From Microbacteriaceae bacterium PS02066 (lineage in GTDB: Bacteria; Actinomycetota; Actinomycetes; Actinomycetales; Microbacteriaceae): a stretch of DNA of 32,857 bases. The position numbers and the translations under genes were made by a program. Below the pieces are notes generated by a model. It made no database searches. It was not told where the DNA came from and saw only the letters and a program-made list of their open reading frames with translations. Location: NCBI GenBank assembly GCA_029959545.1, contig JASCPH010000039.1, positions 1-32,857 of the forward strand. The letters are read 5' to 3'. Below are positions 16,111 to 23,666 of this stretch, one piece after another (within the stretch, counting starts at the first letter, position 1; the number at the start of each line of letters is the position of its first letter).

Positions 16111-17031
16111 GGCATGGCTCCGGTTGATCCCCTTCCCCCTGACCTTCCGCCCCACTTCGCCGTCGCCCAGGCGATAGCTCTCGGCCACTCCCCTCACCGG
16201 CTTCGTCGGTCAGCGTTGCGCGTCCCCTACCACGGCGTGCGTTCTGTGGCGGATGCGGCCGCGGGAGATGACATCCGGGGCCGGTGCGAGGAGTACGCGC
16301 CGCGGCTGCGACCATGGCAGTTCTTCGGAGGAGAGACGGCACTCGCTCTCTATGGGGTTCCCGTTCGTGAATGGCCCCACACGACGGGCATCCACGTCTA
16401 CGCCCACCGGCCCGCGCGCGAGCCGCGCATCGAAGGCGTCACCGGCCACCGTCTTCAGCACCGCGAACCGGCGACGCGGGAGCACGACGGTCTGCCGATC
16501 GAGCACCCGGCACGCGCATGGCGCCAAGCCGCTGCGACATGGCGGATCGACGACCTCATCTGTGCGGCAGAGTTCCTCGTGTCGGGGCCTCGACCTCTCT
16601 GCAGTGCGGCCGAACTGAGGGAGGAGGTCGAGGCGATGGGCGACGTCCGAGGCCGCCTCACCGCCGCCCTCCGAGACGTGCGTGTCGGCGCTCGGTCCCC
16701 ACGAGAGACGCGGTTGCGACTGCTGATTCTGCGCGGCGGCCTCCCGGAGCCCGACATCAACTGGACGCTCCTGGACGCGCGCGGCCGACACGTCGCGGAG
16801 CTCGACCTCGCGTATCGGCACTGGCGGATCGGCGTCGAGTACGACGGGCGTGTGCACGCGGAGGATGCCCGTCAGTTCGCGAAAGACGCCGATCGGTGGG
16901 ATGCGATCCGCACCGAGGGGTGGGAGCTGGTCCGCATCCTGAATCACCACATGCGCGGCGACGGCCGTGCGGCGGTGGACAAGGTTCGCCAGGCTCTCGT
17001 TCGCGCCGGCTGGCGGCGCGAACGAAGCTGA
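16102..17031 (+). CDS. AbiEi-like wHTH plus DUF559/Vsr-like endonuclease-domain protein
   Basis: Protein of 309 aa. Residues 18-50 (FAVAQAIALGHSPHRLRRSALR...HGVRS) resemble the winged helix at the start of AbiEi-type antitoxins. Residues 66-165 form a middle region with WQFFGGETALALYGVPV and IHVYAHRP. Residues 200-300 resemble the PD-(D/E)XK nuclease fold of DUF559 and Vsr: Glu202 in RETRLR, Asp235 in AELDLAY, Glu246-Tyr-Asp248 in GVEYDG, then DADRWDAIRTEGWELVRIL. The acidic residues expected for metal-dependent DNA cleavage are intact. Such proteins are frequent in Microbacteriaceae but their job is not established. It is flanked on both sides by copies of the same palindromic repeat, which suggests a mobile or repeat-processing unit. 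The start may be 16102 or 16114; neither has a good ribosome site. No partner toxin gene lies next to it. Confidence 0.75.
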   Translation: MLGGMAPVDPLPPDLPPHFAVAQAIALGHSPHRLRRSALRVPYHGVRSVADAAAGDDIRGRCEEYAPRLRPWQFFGGETALALYGVPVREWPHTTGIHVYAHRPAREPRIEGVTGHRLQHREPATREHDGLPIEHPARAWRQAAATWRIDDLICAAEFLVSGPRPLCSAAELREEVEAMGDVRGRLTAALRDVRVGARSPRETRLRLLILRGGLPEPDINWTLLDARGRHVAELDLAYRHWRIGVEYDGRVHAEDARQFAKDADRWDAIRTEGWELVRILNHHMRGDGRAAVDKVRQALVRAGWRRERS

Positions 17032-17062
17032 TCCGCACACAGGATGCAGGCCTCACACGCAG

Positions 17063-17168
17063 CGTGTCCCAGTTGCCGCAATAGCCCGAGAGCCGTGTCC
17101 CACTTGCTGCAAGATCGGAGCACCAAGAGTGCGGCAAGTGGGACATGCCCTGCGGAAAGTGGGACATG
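17063..17168. repeat. Right palindromic repeat cluster (four 19-bp units)
   Basis: Units: CGTGTCCCAGTTGCCGCAA (17063-17081, forward), CGTGTCCCACTTGCTGCAA (17094-17112, forward), CATGTCCCACTTGCCGCAC (17129-17147, inverted) and CATGTCCCACTTTCCGCAG (17150-17168, inverted). Units two and three enclose a 16-nt loop (17113-17128) with GCACCAA, just as in the left cluster. The cluster starts 32 nt after the nuclease gene and ends 34 nt before the pfkA stop on the other strand, so it may double as a terminator for both. Confidence 0.9.
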
Positions 17169-17202
17169 CCCTGGCGCGCCTCGGGAAGGGGCGAGCGGCG
17201 AC

Positions 17203-18231
17203 TCAGCCGAAGAGCGCGGCGGCCTCTTCGTAGCGGTACTTGGGAACGGTGTTCAGCTCGCCGAGCGCCTCCGCGAACGGCACGCGCACGATGTCGGTTC
17301 CGCGCATGGCGACCATCTGCCCCCATGCGCCGTCGACGATCGCGTCGGCGGCGTGCAGGCCCAGGCGGGTCGCGAGCACGCGGTCGAAGGCGGAGGGCGA
17401 CCCACCGCGCTGGATGTGGCCGAGCACCGTCGCACGGGTCTCGATGCCGGTGATGCGCTCGATCTCGGGGGCGAGCACCTCGCTGATGCCGCCGAGGCGC
17501 GGGCGGTTGAAGGCGTCGAGGCCCTTGTCGCTGAAGGCCTCCTCCATGCCCGTGAGCTTGAAGCCTTCGGAGACGACGACGAGCGGCGCACGTCCGCGGT
17601 CGTGCGCACGGCTGACCTGGTCGACGATCTCGTCGATCGACATCGGGACCTCGGGGATGCAGATCACGTGCGCGCCCGCGGCGATACCCGCATGCAGCGC
17701 GATCCAGCCCACGTGACGGCCCATGACCTCGGCGACCATGCAGCGCTGGTGCGAGTCGCCGGTCGTGCGCAGACGATCCATCGCATCGGTGGCGATGTTG
17801 ACGGCCGTGTCGAAGCCGAACGAGTAGTCGGTCGCCCGCAGGTCGTTGTCGATCGTCTTCGGCACACCGAGCACGTTGATGCCGTCGTTCGCGAGGCGGT
17901 TGGCCGCCGCCAGCGTGCCCTCGCCGCCGATCGCGATGATGCCGTCGATGCGGTGCCCGTACAGGGTCTTCGCGATGTTCTCGGCGCCGCCGCGCGGACC
18001 CTCGTAGGGGTTGGTGCGGCTGGTGCCGAGGATCGTGCCGCCCACCTTCGACAGGCCCTTGACCTCGTGCCGTGTCAACGGGAAGAAGTCGCCGTCGACG
18101 ACGCCTCGCCATCCGTCGCGGATGCCGACGAACTCGAGGTCATAGGTCGTGGTGCCCTTGAGCACGACGCCGCGGATGACCGCGTTCAGTCCGGGGCAAT
18201 CGCCGCCGCTGGTGAGAATACCGATCTTCAT
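17203..18231 (-). CDS. pfkA: 6-phosphofructokinase, actinobacterial type
   Basis: Glycolytic enzyme of 342 aa that phosphorylates fructose 6-phosphate to the 1,6-bisphosphate. Motifs in order: GILTSGGDCPGLNAVIRG (4-21), GGTILGTSRTNP (64-75), IGGEGT (101-106), PKTIDND (124-130, catalytic Asp128), MGRHVGWIAL in the substrate site and the LGHIQRGGSPSAFDRVLA stretch. Gly105 in GGEGT argues for ATP as phosphoryl donor, while Lys125 before TIDND is usual in PPi enzymes; this mixed pair is known in actinobacterial PfkA. The protein is slightly longer than the 320 aa of E. coli PfkA. The ATG at 18231 begins the conserved N-terminal strand. It lies 118 nt after the helicase gene, with a GC-rich hairpin between. 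Confidence 0.95.
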   Translation of the reverse strand: MKIGILTSGGDCPGLNAVIRGVVLKGTTTYDLEFVGIRDGWRGVVDGDFFPLTRHEVKGLSKVGGTILGTSRTNPYEGPRGGAENIAKTLYGHRIDGIIAIGGEGTLAAANRLANDGINVLGVPKTIDNDLRATDYSFGFDTAVNIATDAMDRLRTTGDSHQRCMVAEVMGRHVGWIALHAGIAAGAHVICIPEVPMSIDEIVDQVSRAHDRGRAPLVVVSEGFKLTGMEEAFSDKGLDAFNRPRLGGISEVLAPEIERITGIETRATVLGHIQRGGSPSAFDRVLATRLGLHAADAIVDGAWGQMVAMRGTDIVRVPFAEALGELNTVPKYRYEEAAALFG

Positions 18232-18300
18232 GCTGGAGTCCCTGCTTTCCGGGTGATGGTGCTCCGGGGAATGGGGCGACGCTGCCTCACCGACACTATC

Positions 18301-18331
18301 GCCCCGGAGCCCCCGGGCGCACCCCCGGGGC
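18301..18331 (-). terminator. Possible terminator between the helicase gene and pfkA
   Basis: GCCCCGG (18301-18307) can pair with CCGGGGC (18325-18331), with alternative internal CCCCGGG/CCCGGGG pairing. It is GC-only and lacks a T-tract, so it may be a weak terminator or leader structure for pfkA. Confidence 0.35.
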
Positions 18332-18349
18332 CGTGCATATGGATGCGGG

Positions 18350-20497
18350 TCAGCCGCCGAGCGCGGACCGCGTCAGGTGCATGAGCGCCGACAGCTGCAC
18401 GGAGTCGCTGGAGCCGGGCTCGACCGCGTGACCGTCGAGCGCGCGCAGCGACAGGCCCTGCTTGGCGTCGATGAGCTCGGCGATCTTCGTGTCGATCGTG
18501 TGCGCGGCGATGATGCGCCACGCCGTGACCGGCTCGTCCTGCCCGATGCGGTGCACGCGGTCGATCGCCTGCGTCTGCTCGGCGGCGGTCCAACTCAGCT
18601 CCGCGAGCACCACGTTGGATGCTGCCTGCAGGTTGACCCCGACGCCGGCGGCGGTCAAGGAACAGACCGCGACAGCGACCTCCGGGTCGGAGTTGAACGC
18701 GTCGATGGCCGCCTGGCGAGCGATGGCCGTCTGGTCGCCGCGCAGCGACACGGTCTTCAGGCCGGCCGCGGCGAAGTGCGCCTCGGCCGCATCCATGACG
18801 TCGATGTGCTTCGCGAAGAAGACCACCTTGCCGACCGAGCGCTGCAGCTGCACGGTGTAATCCGCCGCGAGCAGGGCCTTGGCCTGGCCGATGCGGCGGA
18901 CCATGGTGAAGACGTTCTCGCTGCCGGATGCGGCGGCCTTCGACTCGTCGAGCTCGTGCTGGGCGACCAGGCGCACGATGTCCTCGTCGATCTCGCCGAT
19001 CGACAGACCGCGCTCGCCCCGGGCCTCGATGATGCGGCGATACCGCGCCGCCAGACGCTCGCCCAGCTCACGCTCGGCGTGCCGGATCGAGCGGCCGTAC
19101 TCGTCGTCCAGCTCGACGGGCAGATCCGCGACGAGCTTGTCGGGAAGATCAGCCGCCACATCGGTCTTGCGCCGACGGACGATGCCCATGGAGATGACGG
19201 CGCTCCGCGCCTGCGGGTAGAACGCCTTGTCGGCGGGCGTGAGCCCCGTCTCATCGAGCTTGGCCATGAGCTCGGGCCCCGGCTTCTCGCCGTTGGTCCA
19301 GCCCAGGAAGCGCCAGATCGCGTCGAAGTCCTCGACGTCGTTGATCAGGGGCGTACCCGTCAGCGCCAGCATGAGGGGGTCTCGCCGCGCCTCGCGGATG
19401 CGGCCGGCCAGGGCCAGGACGTTCCGGGAGCGCTGCGAGGTGAGGTTCTTGATGAAGTGCGCCTCGTCAACCACCATGCCGCCCAGGCCGATCGTGCTGA
19501 GCCACGACAGGTGGCGGTCGAGGACCTCGTAGTTGACGATGAAGACATCGGCGAACGCGTCGATGTTCTCGCCGTCGCCCTGGATGACCGTGGCGCGCCG
19601 TTGCGGCGTCCACCGGTGCACCTCGCGCGCCCAGTTCATCTTGACGACGTTGGGCACGACGACCAGCAGCGGATACGCGTTCGCGACGGATGCGGCCAGC
19701 ACCGACTGCGCCGTCTTTCCGAGACCGGGCTCGTCGGCCAGGAGGAAGCTGCGGTGCCCCTCGCGCACGGCCTCGAGGAAGCGCGACTGGTGCGCCATGA
19801 CCTCGAGCCCCTTGGGCGAGAGACGGTCGAACTCCGGGACGGGAGGCAGATCCATCGAGGCCGCTCCCCCGCCGGCGCCCGTCTCGAACGCCTTGTACAG
19901 CGGGCCCATGAGCTCCCAGTCGTCCAGACGACGACGGGGGGTGCTACCGGTGGAGCGCGGGGTCAGATCCGGCGCGAGGAACGGGTTCGCCATCTGACGG
20001 GCCTCGACCTGCGGCGGCACGACCTGCCGGGATGCGGCGGCGGCGGGAATCATGGCCACGGGCGTCGCCGGCGCGGCATCCGTGATGATCAGCTCGTCGG
20101 GCGCGAGCTCCGCCCCGGACTCCAGCAGCCAGTCGCGCCGCATCCGCTTCGCGACCGGCGAGGTCGCCTGGTCGACTTCGAGCAGCTGGATGAGGGATGT
20201 GTCGCGGGCGGCGGTCTTGGCGAGGATGGTCGCCACGCCGTCGAGCCGCTTGAGCAGCTCGGCGCGGGACGCGTCGGTGAGCGTCGTGTCGGACTTCACG
20301 CGGGCGCGTTCTTCGCGCACCAGGAAGGCGATGACCTGGAACTTGACGCGGTTGGTTGGGCCCAGCTTGCCGCGTTGAGCCTTAGCCTCGACCTCGCGCA
20401 CCTTGCGCGCGAGGATCGGGATGACGGGGGCCTCGTCGTCGCGCTTGGCGGACGAGGACTTTCTACGGCGTTGCGCCGCCGGTGCCGTGGTCGGCAT
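18350..20497 (-). CDS. SNF2-family DEAD/DEAH-box ATPase
   Basis: Protein of 715 aa. Residues 1-60 are basic, followed by a helical Ala-rich region without a known domain to about 220. The SNF2 motor begins near 230: Walker A DEPGLGKT (255-262), the segment VVPNVVKMNWAREVHRW (280-296), DEAH box (344-347), LTGTP (379-383), and in the C-terminal lobe GVNLQAASNVVLAELSW and QAIDRVHRIGQ (motif VI, about 655). DEPGLGKT in place of DEMGLGKT resembles the distant SMARCAL1-like branch. It would translocate on double-stranded DNA; a repair or remodelling role is inferred. The ATG at 20497 has AGGAGG 3 nt upstream. No methylase, nuclease or other defence gene adjoins it. Confidence 0.9.
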   Translation of the reverse strand: MPTTAPAAQRRRKSSSAKRDDEAPVIPILARKVREVEAKAQRGKLGPTNRVKFQVIAFLVREERARVKSDTTLTDASRAELLKRLDGVATILAKTAARDTSLIQLLEVDQATSPVAKRMRRDWLLESGAELAPDELIITDAAPATPVAMIPAAAASRQVVPPQVEARQMANPFLAPDLTPRSTGSTPRRRLDDWELMGPLYKAFETGAGGGAASMDLPPVPEFDRLSPKGLEVMAHQSRFLEAVREGHRSFLLADEPGLGKTAQSVLAASVANAYPLLVVVPNVVKMNWAREVHRWTPQRRATVIQGDGENIDAFADVFIVNYEVLDRHLSWLSTIGLGGMVVDEAHFIKNLTSQRSRNVLALAGRIREARRDPLMLALTGTPLINDVEDFDAIWRFLGWTNGEKPGPELMAKLDETGLTPADKAFYPQARSAVISMGIVRRRKTDVAADLPDKLVADLPVELDDEYGRSIRHAERELGERLAARYRRIIEARGERGLSIGEIDEDIVRLVAQHELDESKAAASGSENVFTMVRRIGQAKALLAADYTVQLQRSVGKVVFFAKHIDVMDAAEAHFAAAGLKTVSLRGDQTAIARQAAIDAFNSDPEVAVAVCSLTAAGVGVNLQAASNVVLAELSWTAAEQTQAIDRVHRIGQDEPVTAWRIIAAHTIDTKIAELIDAKQGLSLRALDGHAVEPGSSDSVQLSALMHLTRSALGG

Positions 20498-20631
20498 GCT
20501 CCTCCTGAGCGTCGGGTCCGCAACGGACCGTCGACCGGTGTTTCGAGTCTCGCGGGCGGCTCGGTGCCGGCTCGTACGCGAGAGAGTCGACCGGGCCTGA
20601 CGTGGATGCAGGGATCCGGGCCGACGCTCAC

Positions 20632-20637
20632 AGTTTA
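20632..20637 (-). promoter_or_regulatory. Possible -10 box of the helicase gene
   Basis: TAAACT on the minus strand, about 135 nt before the start codon, in the 165-bp gap after the lipoprotein gene. It would give a leader of about 128 nt. The call is weak; nothing better is seen in the gap. Confidence 0.3.
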
Positions 20638-20662
20638 GGGCATCGAGCGTGCTTTAGCAGTC

Positions 20663-21271
20663 TCACCCCCAGAGAGTGGCTGCGATGTCCTCCGTGTACC
20701 CGTCCGGCACGCTCGCGCTCCATGAGGTCGCGACCCAGCCGTTGCCGCGGAGGAAGTCCGCTTCATTGCCGCTCGTACACAGGATGCCGCCGGATTCGTC
20801 AGCACAGACGAAGCCAGCCGCAGCCAGCATGTCCTGAATGCGCGGCGCATCGGTCGGATCCACGATCGTCACGCTCGTCGCGAGCGCGGCGCCGGCCGCG
20901 GTTCCCCAGGTGCAGCGCAACGTGGGCACGCCCGAGTCGATCAAGCCCCTCAGGGACGCGACCTGGGTCGACGCGATGTCGACGCCGGCGTCGTTCAGCG
21001 GCGGCAGCTCGGCACCGAGACGGCTGCGCATCGACGCGGAGTAGATCGCGTCGCACGAGGCCGGCGGCTCGATCTCCCGCGCCTGCGGGCGCGGCGTCGA
21101 CGATGGCGAGGAGGTGGGTGACGACGAGGCGCCGGGTGTGGACGACGCGGACGGCGTTGTCGAGCCGGACGGCGACGTCGTCTCCGTCGGCTCGGGGACG
21201 CACGCGGTCAGCGCGAGGACGACCGCGCACAGGCCGATGGCTGCGCCGAGGGAACGGGACATGCGGATCAC
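20663..21271 (-). CDS. Predicted lipoprotein
   Basis: Secreted, lipid-anchored protein of 202 aa. The N-terminus is a lipoprotein signal peptide (RMSRSLG, then a hydrophobic stretch) ending in the lipobox LTAC with Cys24. A Ser/Thr/Pro-rich linker follows (28-62). The mature domain (65-202) carries four Cys in PASCDAIYS, LRCTWG, FVCADES and ILCTSGN, probably two disulfides. The CDAIY...RCTWG pattern is seen in many unnamed actinobacterial lipoproteins; no function is known. The GTG at 21271 is favoured because GGAGG lies 5 nt upstream; the ATG three codons later would also leave an intact signal. It is transcribed after the copper ATPase gene in the same direction but has its own promoter-like box. 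Confidence 0.8.
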   Translation of the reverse strand: MIRMSRSLGAAIGLCAVVLALTACVPEPTETTSPSGSTTPSASSTPGASSSPTSSPSSTPRPQAREIEPPASCDAIYSASMRSRLGAELPPLNDAGVDIASTQVASLRGLIDSGVPTLRCTWGTAAGAALATSVTIVDPTDAPRIQDMLAAAGFVCADESGGILCTSGNEADFLRGNGWVATSWSASVPDGYTEDIAATLWG

Positions 21272-21299
21272 GACAACCTCCGGGAGTGGGACAGCTTCG

Positions 21300-21315
21300 A
21301 CACTAAACGGAGTGT
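21300..21315 (-). promoter_or_regulatory. -10 box inside a dyad upstream of the lipoprotein gene
   Basis: ACACT and AGTGT form a 5-bp dyad with a 6-nt spacer (21300-21315). On the minus strand the downstream half includes TAGTGT (21305-21300), a good -10 box 28 nt before the GTG start. Confidence 0.4.
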
Positions 21316-21343
21316 TCCGACCTCCCCCGCAGCCGCGCCGTGA

Positions 21344-23572
21344 TCAGCGGGCGCTGCGCAGACGGAGGCTGTTGAGCACGACGAACAGGCTCGAGAACGC
21401 CATCGCGGCGCCCGCGATCATCGGGTTCAGCAGGCCGGATGCGGCCAGCGGGAGCGCGGCGACGTTGTACGCGAAGGCCCAGAACAGGTTGCCGCGGATG
21501 ACCGACATCACCCGACGACTGAGGGAGAGCGCCGTTCCGACCTGGCTGAGCCGCGATCCGGTCAGCGTGATGTCTCCGGCGTGGCGGGCGGCATCCGTTC
21601 CCGCCCCCATCGCGATCCCCAGATCGGATGCGGCGAGAGCTGCGGCGTCGTTGACGCCGTCGCCCACCATCGCCACTCGCCGCCCCTCCGCCTTCAGCTG
21701 TGTGATCGCGGCGAGCTTGCCTTCGGGGCCGACCTGCGCCCTCACCTCACCGATCCCGACCTCTGCCGCCACCCGACGGGCGATGGGTTCGGCGTCGCCG
21801 GTGAGCAGGAGCACGCGCATGCCGCCGTGGGAGAGCTCGGCGACCGCCTCGGCCGCATCCTCGCGCACGGCGTCCTCCAGCTCGAAGACGGCAGCGGCGT
21901 GCATGCGCCCGTCATCGTCGGCCCACCCCACGATGACGTTGGTCCCCATGCTGTCCTCGAGGGCGGCGGCGAGGTCGGCAGGCAGCTGTGCTCCCTCAGC
22001 CGCGGCGAGCGCGGCGTTCCCGGCGAACGCGCGGACCCCCTCGACTTCGCCGAGCACACCGCGGCCGGGAACGGCAGCGAAGTCGGCGACGACGGGCGCA
22101 TCCGGGAGGGTGAGCGCTCGGGCGACGGGATGCTCCGAACCGGCCTCGAGGGCCGCGGCGATGCGACGCGCCCGCGCCTCGTCGACGCCGGGCGCGACCA
22201 CCGCGCGGCGCACGCGCATCCGCCCGGTCGTGACGGTACCGGTCTTGTCGAGCACGACCGTGTCGATGCGCTGCGCGTTCTCGAGGGCGTCGGGCCCGGT
22301 CACGAGGATGCCGAGCTGTGCACCGCGGCCGGTGCCGACGAGGATCGCCACGGGGGTGGCGAGCCCGAGAGCGCACGGGCAGGCGATGATGAGCACGGCG
22401 ACGGCCGCGACGAATCCCTCGGCGACCGATCCGCCCGCGAGGATCCATCCGATCAGGGTGAGCACCGCCAGCGCGATGACGATCGGCACGAACACGGCGG
22501 AGATCCGATCCGCGAGGCGCTGCACGCGACTCTTGCCCATCTGCGCGTTCTCGACGAGCTGGGCGATGCGTGCGAGCCGCGTGTCGGCGCCGACCGCATC
22601 CGCCCGAACGCTCAGCGCGCCGCCGTGCACGATGGTGCCGCCGGTGACCGAGGATCCCGGCACGACGGCGACCGGAACGGCCTCGCCGGTGAGCATGCTC
22701 TCGTCCACATCCGCCCGTCCGTCCACGACCGTGCCGTCGGTGGCCAGCGTCGCGCCGGGACGCGTCACGAACACGTCTCCCGGACGCAACATCTCCAGCG
22801 GCACCGTGCGCCCGTCGACGAGTTCCACCTCGGGCACGGTCAGCTCGCCGAGCGCGCGAAGCGCCGCACCGGCCGCGCGGCGCGACCGCTGCTCGATGTA
22901 GCGCCCCAGCAGCAGAAAGACCGTGACGGCGGCTGCCACCTCGAAGTAGACGAGGGAAGTGGCGTCGTGCACCGGCCCGATCAGGACGACCTCATGACGG
23001 ATGCCCCAGCGTCCTGCGGATCCGAACAGCAGCGCCCACAGGCTCCATCCGAACGCGGCGAAGGTGCCCATCGTGATGAGCGTGTCCATGGTCAGCGCTC
23101 CGTGGCGGAGGTTCGCGAACGTTGCACGGTGGAACGGCCATCCGCCCCACAGCACCACGGGAGCCGTGAGTACCAGCGACAGCCACTGCCACCCGGGGAA
23201 CTGCCACGCCGGAACCATCCCGAGCGCGACGACGGGGATCGCCAGGACGGTGCTGACCATCAGGCGCGTGCGCAGGGTGGTGCCCCCGGCCGCATCCTCC
23301 GCCTCGTGCACGTGACCGCCGTCGGGATGAGCGCGCGTGTGCACGGGCCGGATGCGGGCGGTGTAGCCGGCCTGCGCGACCGCCTGCACGAGCCGCTCCT
23401 CCGGGAGGTCCGCGGGGTAGCTCACATGAGCGGACTCGGTCGCGAGGTTGACCGCCGCCGCCACGCCGTCGACCGCGACGAGTCGCTTCTCCACCCGCGC
23501 CACGCAGCTGGCACAGGTCATTCCTTCGATGTCCAGGACCGCCTCACGGGTGGTGCTGCCGCTGTCGTGCAT
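21344..23572 (-). CDS. copA: Copper-translocating P-type ATPase
   Basis: P1B-type ATPase of 742 aa that exports Cu(I) from the cytoplasm. One N-terminal heavy-metal domain has GMTCASC (17-23); a His/Asp-rich linker (HPDGGHVHE) follows. The transporter core has the actuator TGE (295-297), the membrane metal site CPC (398-400), phosphorylated Asp442 in DKTGT, SEHP (479-482) and GDGVND (637-642). Tyr702-Asn703 in the seventh helix and Met724-x-x-Ser-Ser in the eighth mark Cu(I)/Ag(I) rather than zinc specificity. The ATG at 23572 has AGGAGG at 8-nt spacing; the longer open frame runs into the operator. A CsoR-type palindrome lies 31 nt upstream, so copper induction is likely. Confidence 0.95.
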   Translation of the reverse strand: MHDSGSTTREAVLDIEGMTCASCVARVEKRLVAVDGVAAAVNLATESAHVSYPADLPEERLVQAVAQAGYTARIRPVHTRAHPDGGHVHEAEDAAGGTTLRTRLMVSTVLAIPVVALGMVPAWQFPGWQWLSLVLTAPVVLWGGWPFHRATFANLRHGALTMDTLITMGTFAAFGWSLWALLFGSAGRWGIRHEVVLIGPVHDATSLVYFEVAAAVTVFLLLGRYIEQRSRRAAGAALRALGELTVPEVELVDGRTVPLEMLRPGDVFVTRPGATLATDGTVVDGRADVDESMLTGEAVPVAVVPGSSVTGGTIVHGGALSVRADAVGADTRLARIAQLVENAQMGKSRVQRLADRISAVFVPIVIALAVLTLIGWILAGGSVAEGFVAAVAVLIIACPCALGLATPVAILVGTGRGAQLGILVTGPDALENAQRIDTVVLDKTGTVTTGRMRVRRAVVAPGVDEARARRIAAALEAGSEHPVARALTLPDAPVVADFAAVPGRGVLGEVEGVRAFAGNAALAAAEGAQLPADLAAALEDSMGTNVIVGWADDDGRMHAAAVFELEDAVREDAAEAVAELSHGGMRVLLLTGDAEPIARRVAAEVGIGEVRAQVGPEGKLAAITQLKAEGRRVAMVGDGVNDAAALAASDLGIAMGAGTDAARHAGDITLTGSRLSQVGTALSLSRRVMSVIRGNLFWAFAYNVAALPLAASGLLNPMIAGAAMAFSSLFVVLNSLRLRSAR

Positions 23573-23602
23573 GTCGCCATCCTCCTCGCCCTTTGCAACG
23601 AT

Positions 23603-23619
23603 ATACCCCCCAGGGGTAT
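23603..23619 (-). promoter_or_regulatory. CsoR-type copper operator
   Basis: ATACCCC (23603-23609), CCA, GGGGTAT (23613-23619): a perfect 7-bp inverted repeat of the G-tract type bound by CsoR-family copper sensors. It sits 31 nt upstream of the copper ATPase start and 35 bp upstream of the -10 box of the divergent MFS gene, so it could affect both. No csoR gene is in the window. Confidence 0.75.
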
Positions 23620-23653
23620 TCCGCGAGACGTACGTGCCGTCCGCGGCAGGGCG

Positions 23654-23659
23654 TAGCGT
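23654..23659 (+). promoter_or_regulatory. -10 box of a leaderless promoter for the MFS drug exporter
   Basis: TAGCGT ends 7 nt before the ATG at 23667, without a ribosome binding site. Confidence 0.5.
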
Positions 23660-23666
23660 GTGCAGC

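Noticed and set aside
16102..17031. AbiE-type toxin-antitoxin system
   Set aside because: Only the helix at the N-terminus resembles AbiEi; there is no AbiEii nucleotidyltransferase gene next to it, and the C-terminus is nuclease-like.
15947..17168. CRISPR array from the repeated 19-bp units
   Set aside because: Units occur in both orientations, spacers are unequal (2 to 31 nt) and partly similar to each other, a gene lies in the middle, and no cas gene is near.
16757..18112. Minus-strand frame across the right repeat cluster and pfkA
   Set aside because: It is out of frame with pfkA and runs through the repeats; Arg-rich shadow sequence without any domain.
18350..20497. SNF2 helicase as part of a defence system such as DISARM
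   Set aside because: No DrmB, methylase, phospholipase D or other partner genes are adjacent; its neighbours are pfkA and a lipoprotein gene.
21283..21293. Extra copy of the palindromic repeat (GAGTGGGACAG) upstream of the lipoprotein gene
   Set aside because: Only nine bases match the core and the GCGGCA half is missing, so chance is a sufficient explanation.
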